Positions 63,833 through 64,000 of a stretch of DNA of 64,000 nt are shown piece by piece; position 1 is the stretch's first letter, and every line of letters begins with the position of its first letter. The translations under genes and the position numbers were made by a program. The notes under the pieces were generated by a model. That model was not told where the DNA came from, ran no database searches, and saw only the letters and a list, made by a program, of their open reading frames with translations. This DNA is from Halalkalibacter wakoensis JCM 9140 (GTDB lineage Bacteria; Bacillota; Bacilli; Bacillales; Bacillaceae_D), in assembly GCF_000513095.1 (NCBI RefSeq), contig NZ_BAUT01000012.1, positions 1 through 64,000 on the forward strand, read 5' to 3'.

Positions 63833-64000
63833 ATGGAAAAAGAAGCGCGCGTATTAGTTGTTGACGATGAAGATCGTATTCGTCGTTTGTTAAAGATGTA
63901 TTTGGAACGAGAGAACTATGAGGTAGAAGAAGCTGAAAATGGCGAAATGGCCTTGCAAATGGCTCTTGATGATGAGTATGATGTGATTTTACTTGATATT
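63833..64000 (+). CDS. resD: Response regulator ResD, N-terminal part (continues beyond window)
   Basis: First 56 codons of an OmpR/PhoB-class receiver: ARVLVVDDEDRIRRLLKMYLERENYEV with the acidic pocket, and phospho-acceptor Asp in DVILLDI at the window edge. Position after resC identifies ResD, which controls aerobic and anaerobic respiration. GGAGGAGG before ATG. The DNA-binding domain and resE lie outside. Confidence 0.92.
   Translation, partial: MEKEARVLVVDDEDRIRRLLKMYLERENYEVEEAENGEMALQMALDDEYDVILLDI

Overview
The window is AT-rich, gene-dense chromosomal DNA of an endospore-forming Bacillaceae species. Support comes from spmA/spmB, dacB, three spoVA-type genes, scpA/scpB, the rib operon with its FMN riboswitch, ypuF, rluB and resABCD, laid out much as in Bacillus subtilis. 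Genes such as an AGCS sodium:alanine symporter and a CLC-F type antiporter would suit an alkaliphilic or soil lineage, but genus cannot be fixed from sequence alone. There are no rRNA or tRNA genes, CRISPR arrays, transposases or phage genes.

Layout. 1-3.0 kb: the end of a LuxR-type response regulator, a PAS histidine kinase and a globin-coupled oxygen transducer (HemAT). 3-9 kb: an ABC-class ATPase, an orphan aldehyde dehydrogenase, a GlcG-like protein, an MFS transporter and an IDEAL-domain protein. 9-20.6 kb: an AspT-fold transporter, two small unlisted ORFs, a PAS-GGDEF-EAL protein behind an FNR-like box, a lipase, a PQQ-propeller lipoprotein, a ChbG deacetylase, a MEDS-domain kinase, alsT, and ldh behind twin Rex/FNR-like operators. 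20.8-34 kb: transporters, LysR, an FAH hydrolase-dsdA operon behind a long structured leader, a ComEC-like nuclease pair, threonine aldolase, an SMI1 protein and ribokinase. 34-37 kb: a large SWIM-SNF2 helicase. 37.4-45 kb: FMN riboswitch, ribDE-ribBA-ribH, ppaC, ribT, ypuF, scpAB. 45-54 kb: SOD, a phosphatase-like lipoprotein, and a block of spore genes (DUF1657, YhcN-like lipoprotein, spoVAC, spoVAD, spoVAE, DUF1657, YetF-DUF1657 fusion) flanked by further YetF genes. 54-64 kb: dacB-spmA-spmB, a CLC-F antiporter, gabD, rluB and resABC-resD (cytochrome c maturation and redox control).

The most notable system is the spore block at 49.1-53.0 kb. It matches the accessory spoVA2mob type of operon known for raising spore heat resistance, and here it sits between scpB and dacB, a normally compact core locus. 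It carries three DUF1657 copies, one fused to a YetF protein, plus a long perfect hairpin and candidate sigma-G promoters.

A second major observation is quality-related. Eight otherwise well-conserved genes are each broken by one net single-base indel (RR at about 40, GlcG 7013-7020, AspT 10685, chbG 16064, ldh 19760, threonine aldolase 27380, phosphatase 47222, spoVAC 50385). At least six need one added base to restore the frame. This is most simply explained by residual sequencing errors, and several of these genes are annotated here across the break. Redox and oxygen sensing recurs across the window (HemAT, FNR-like box, Rex-like boxes at ldh, SOD, Res system).
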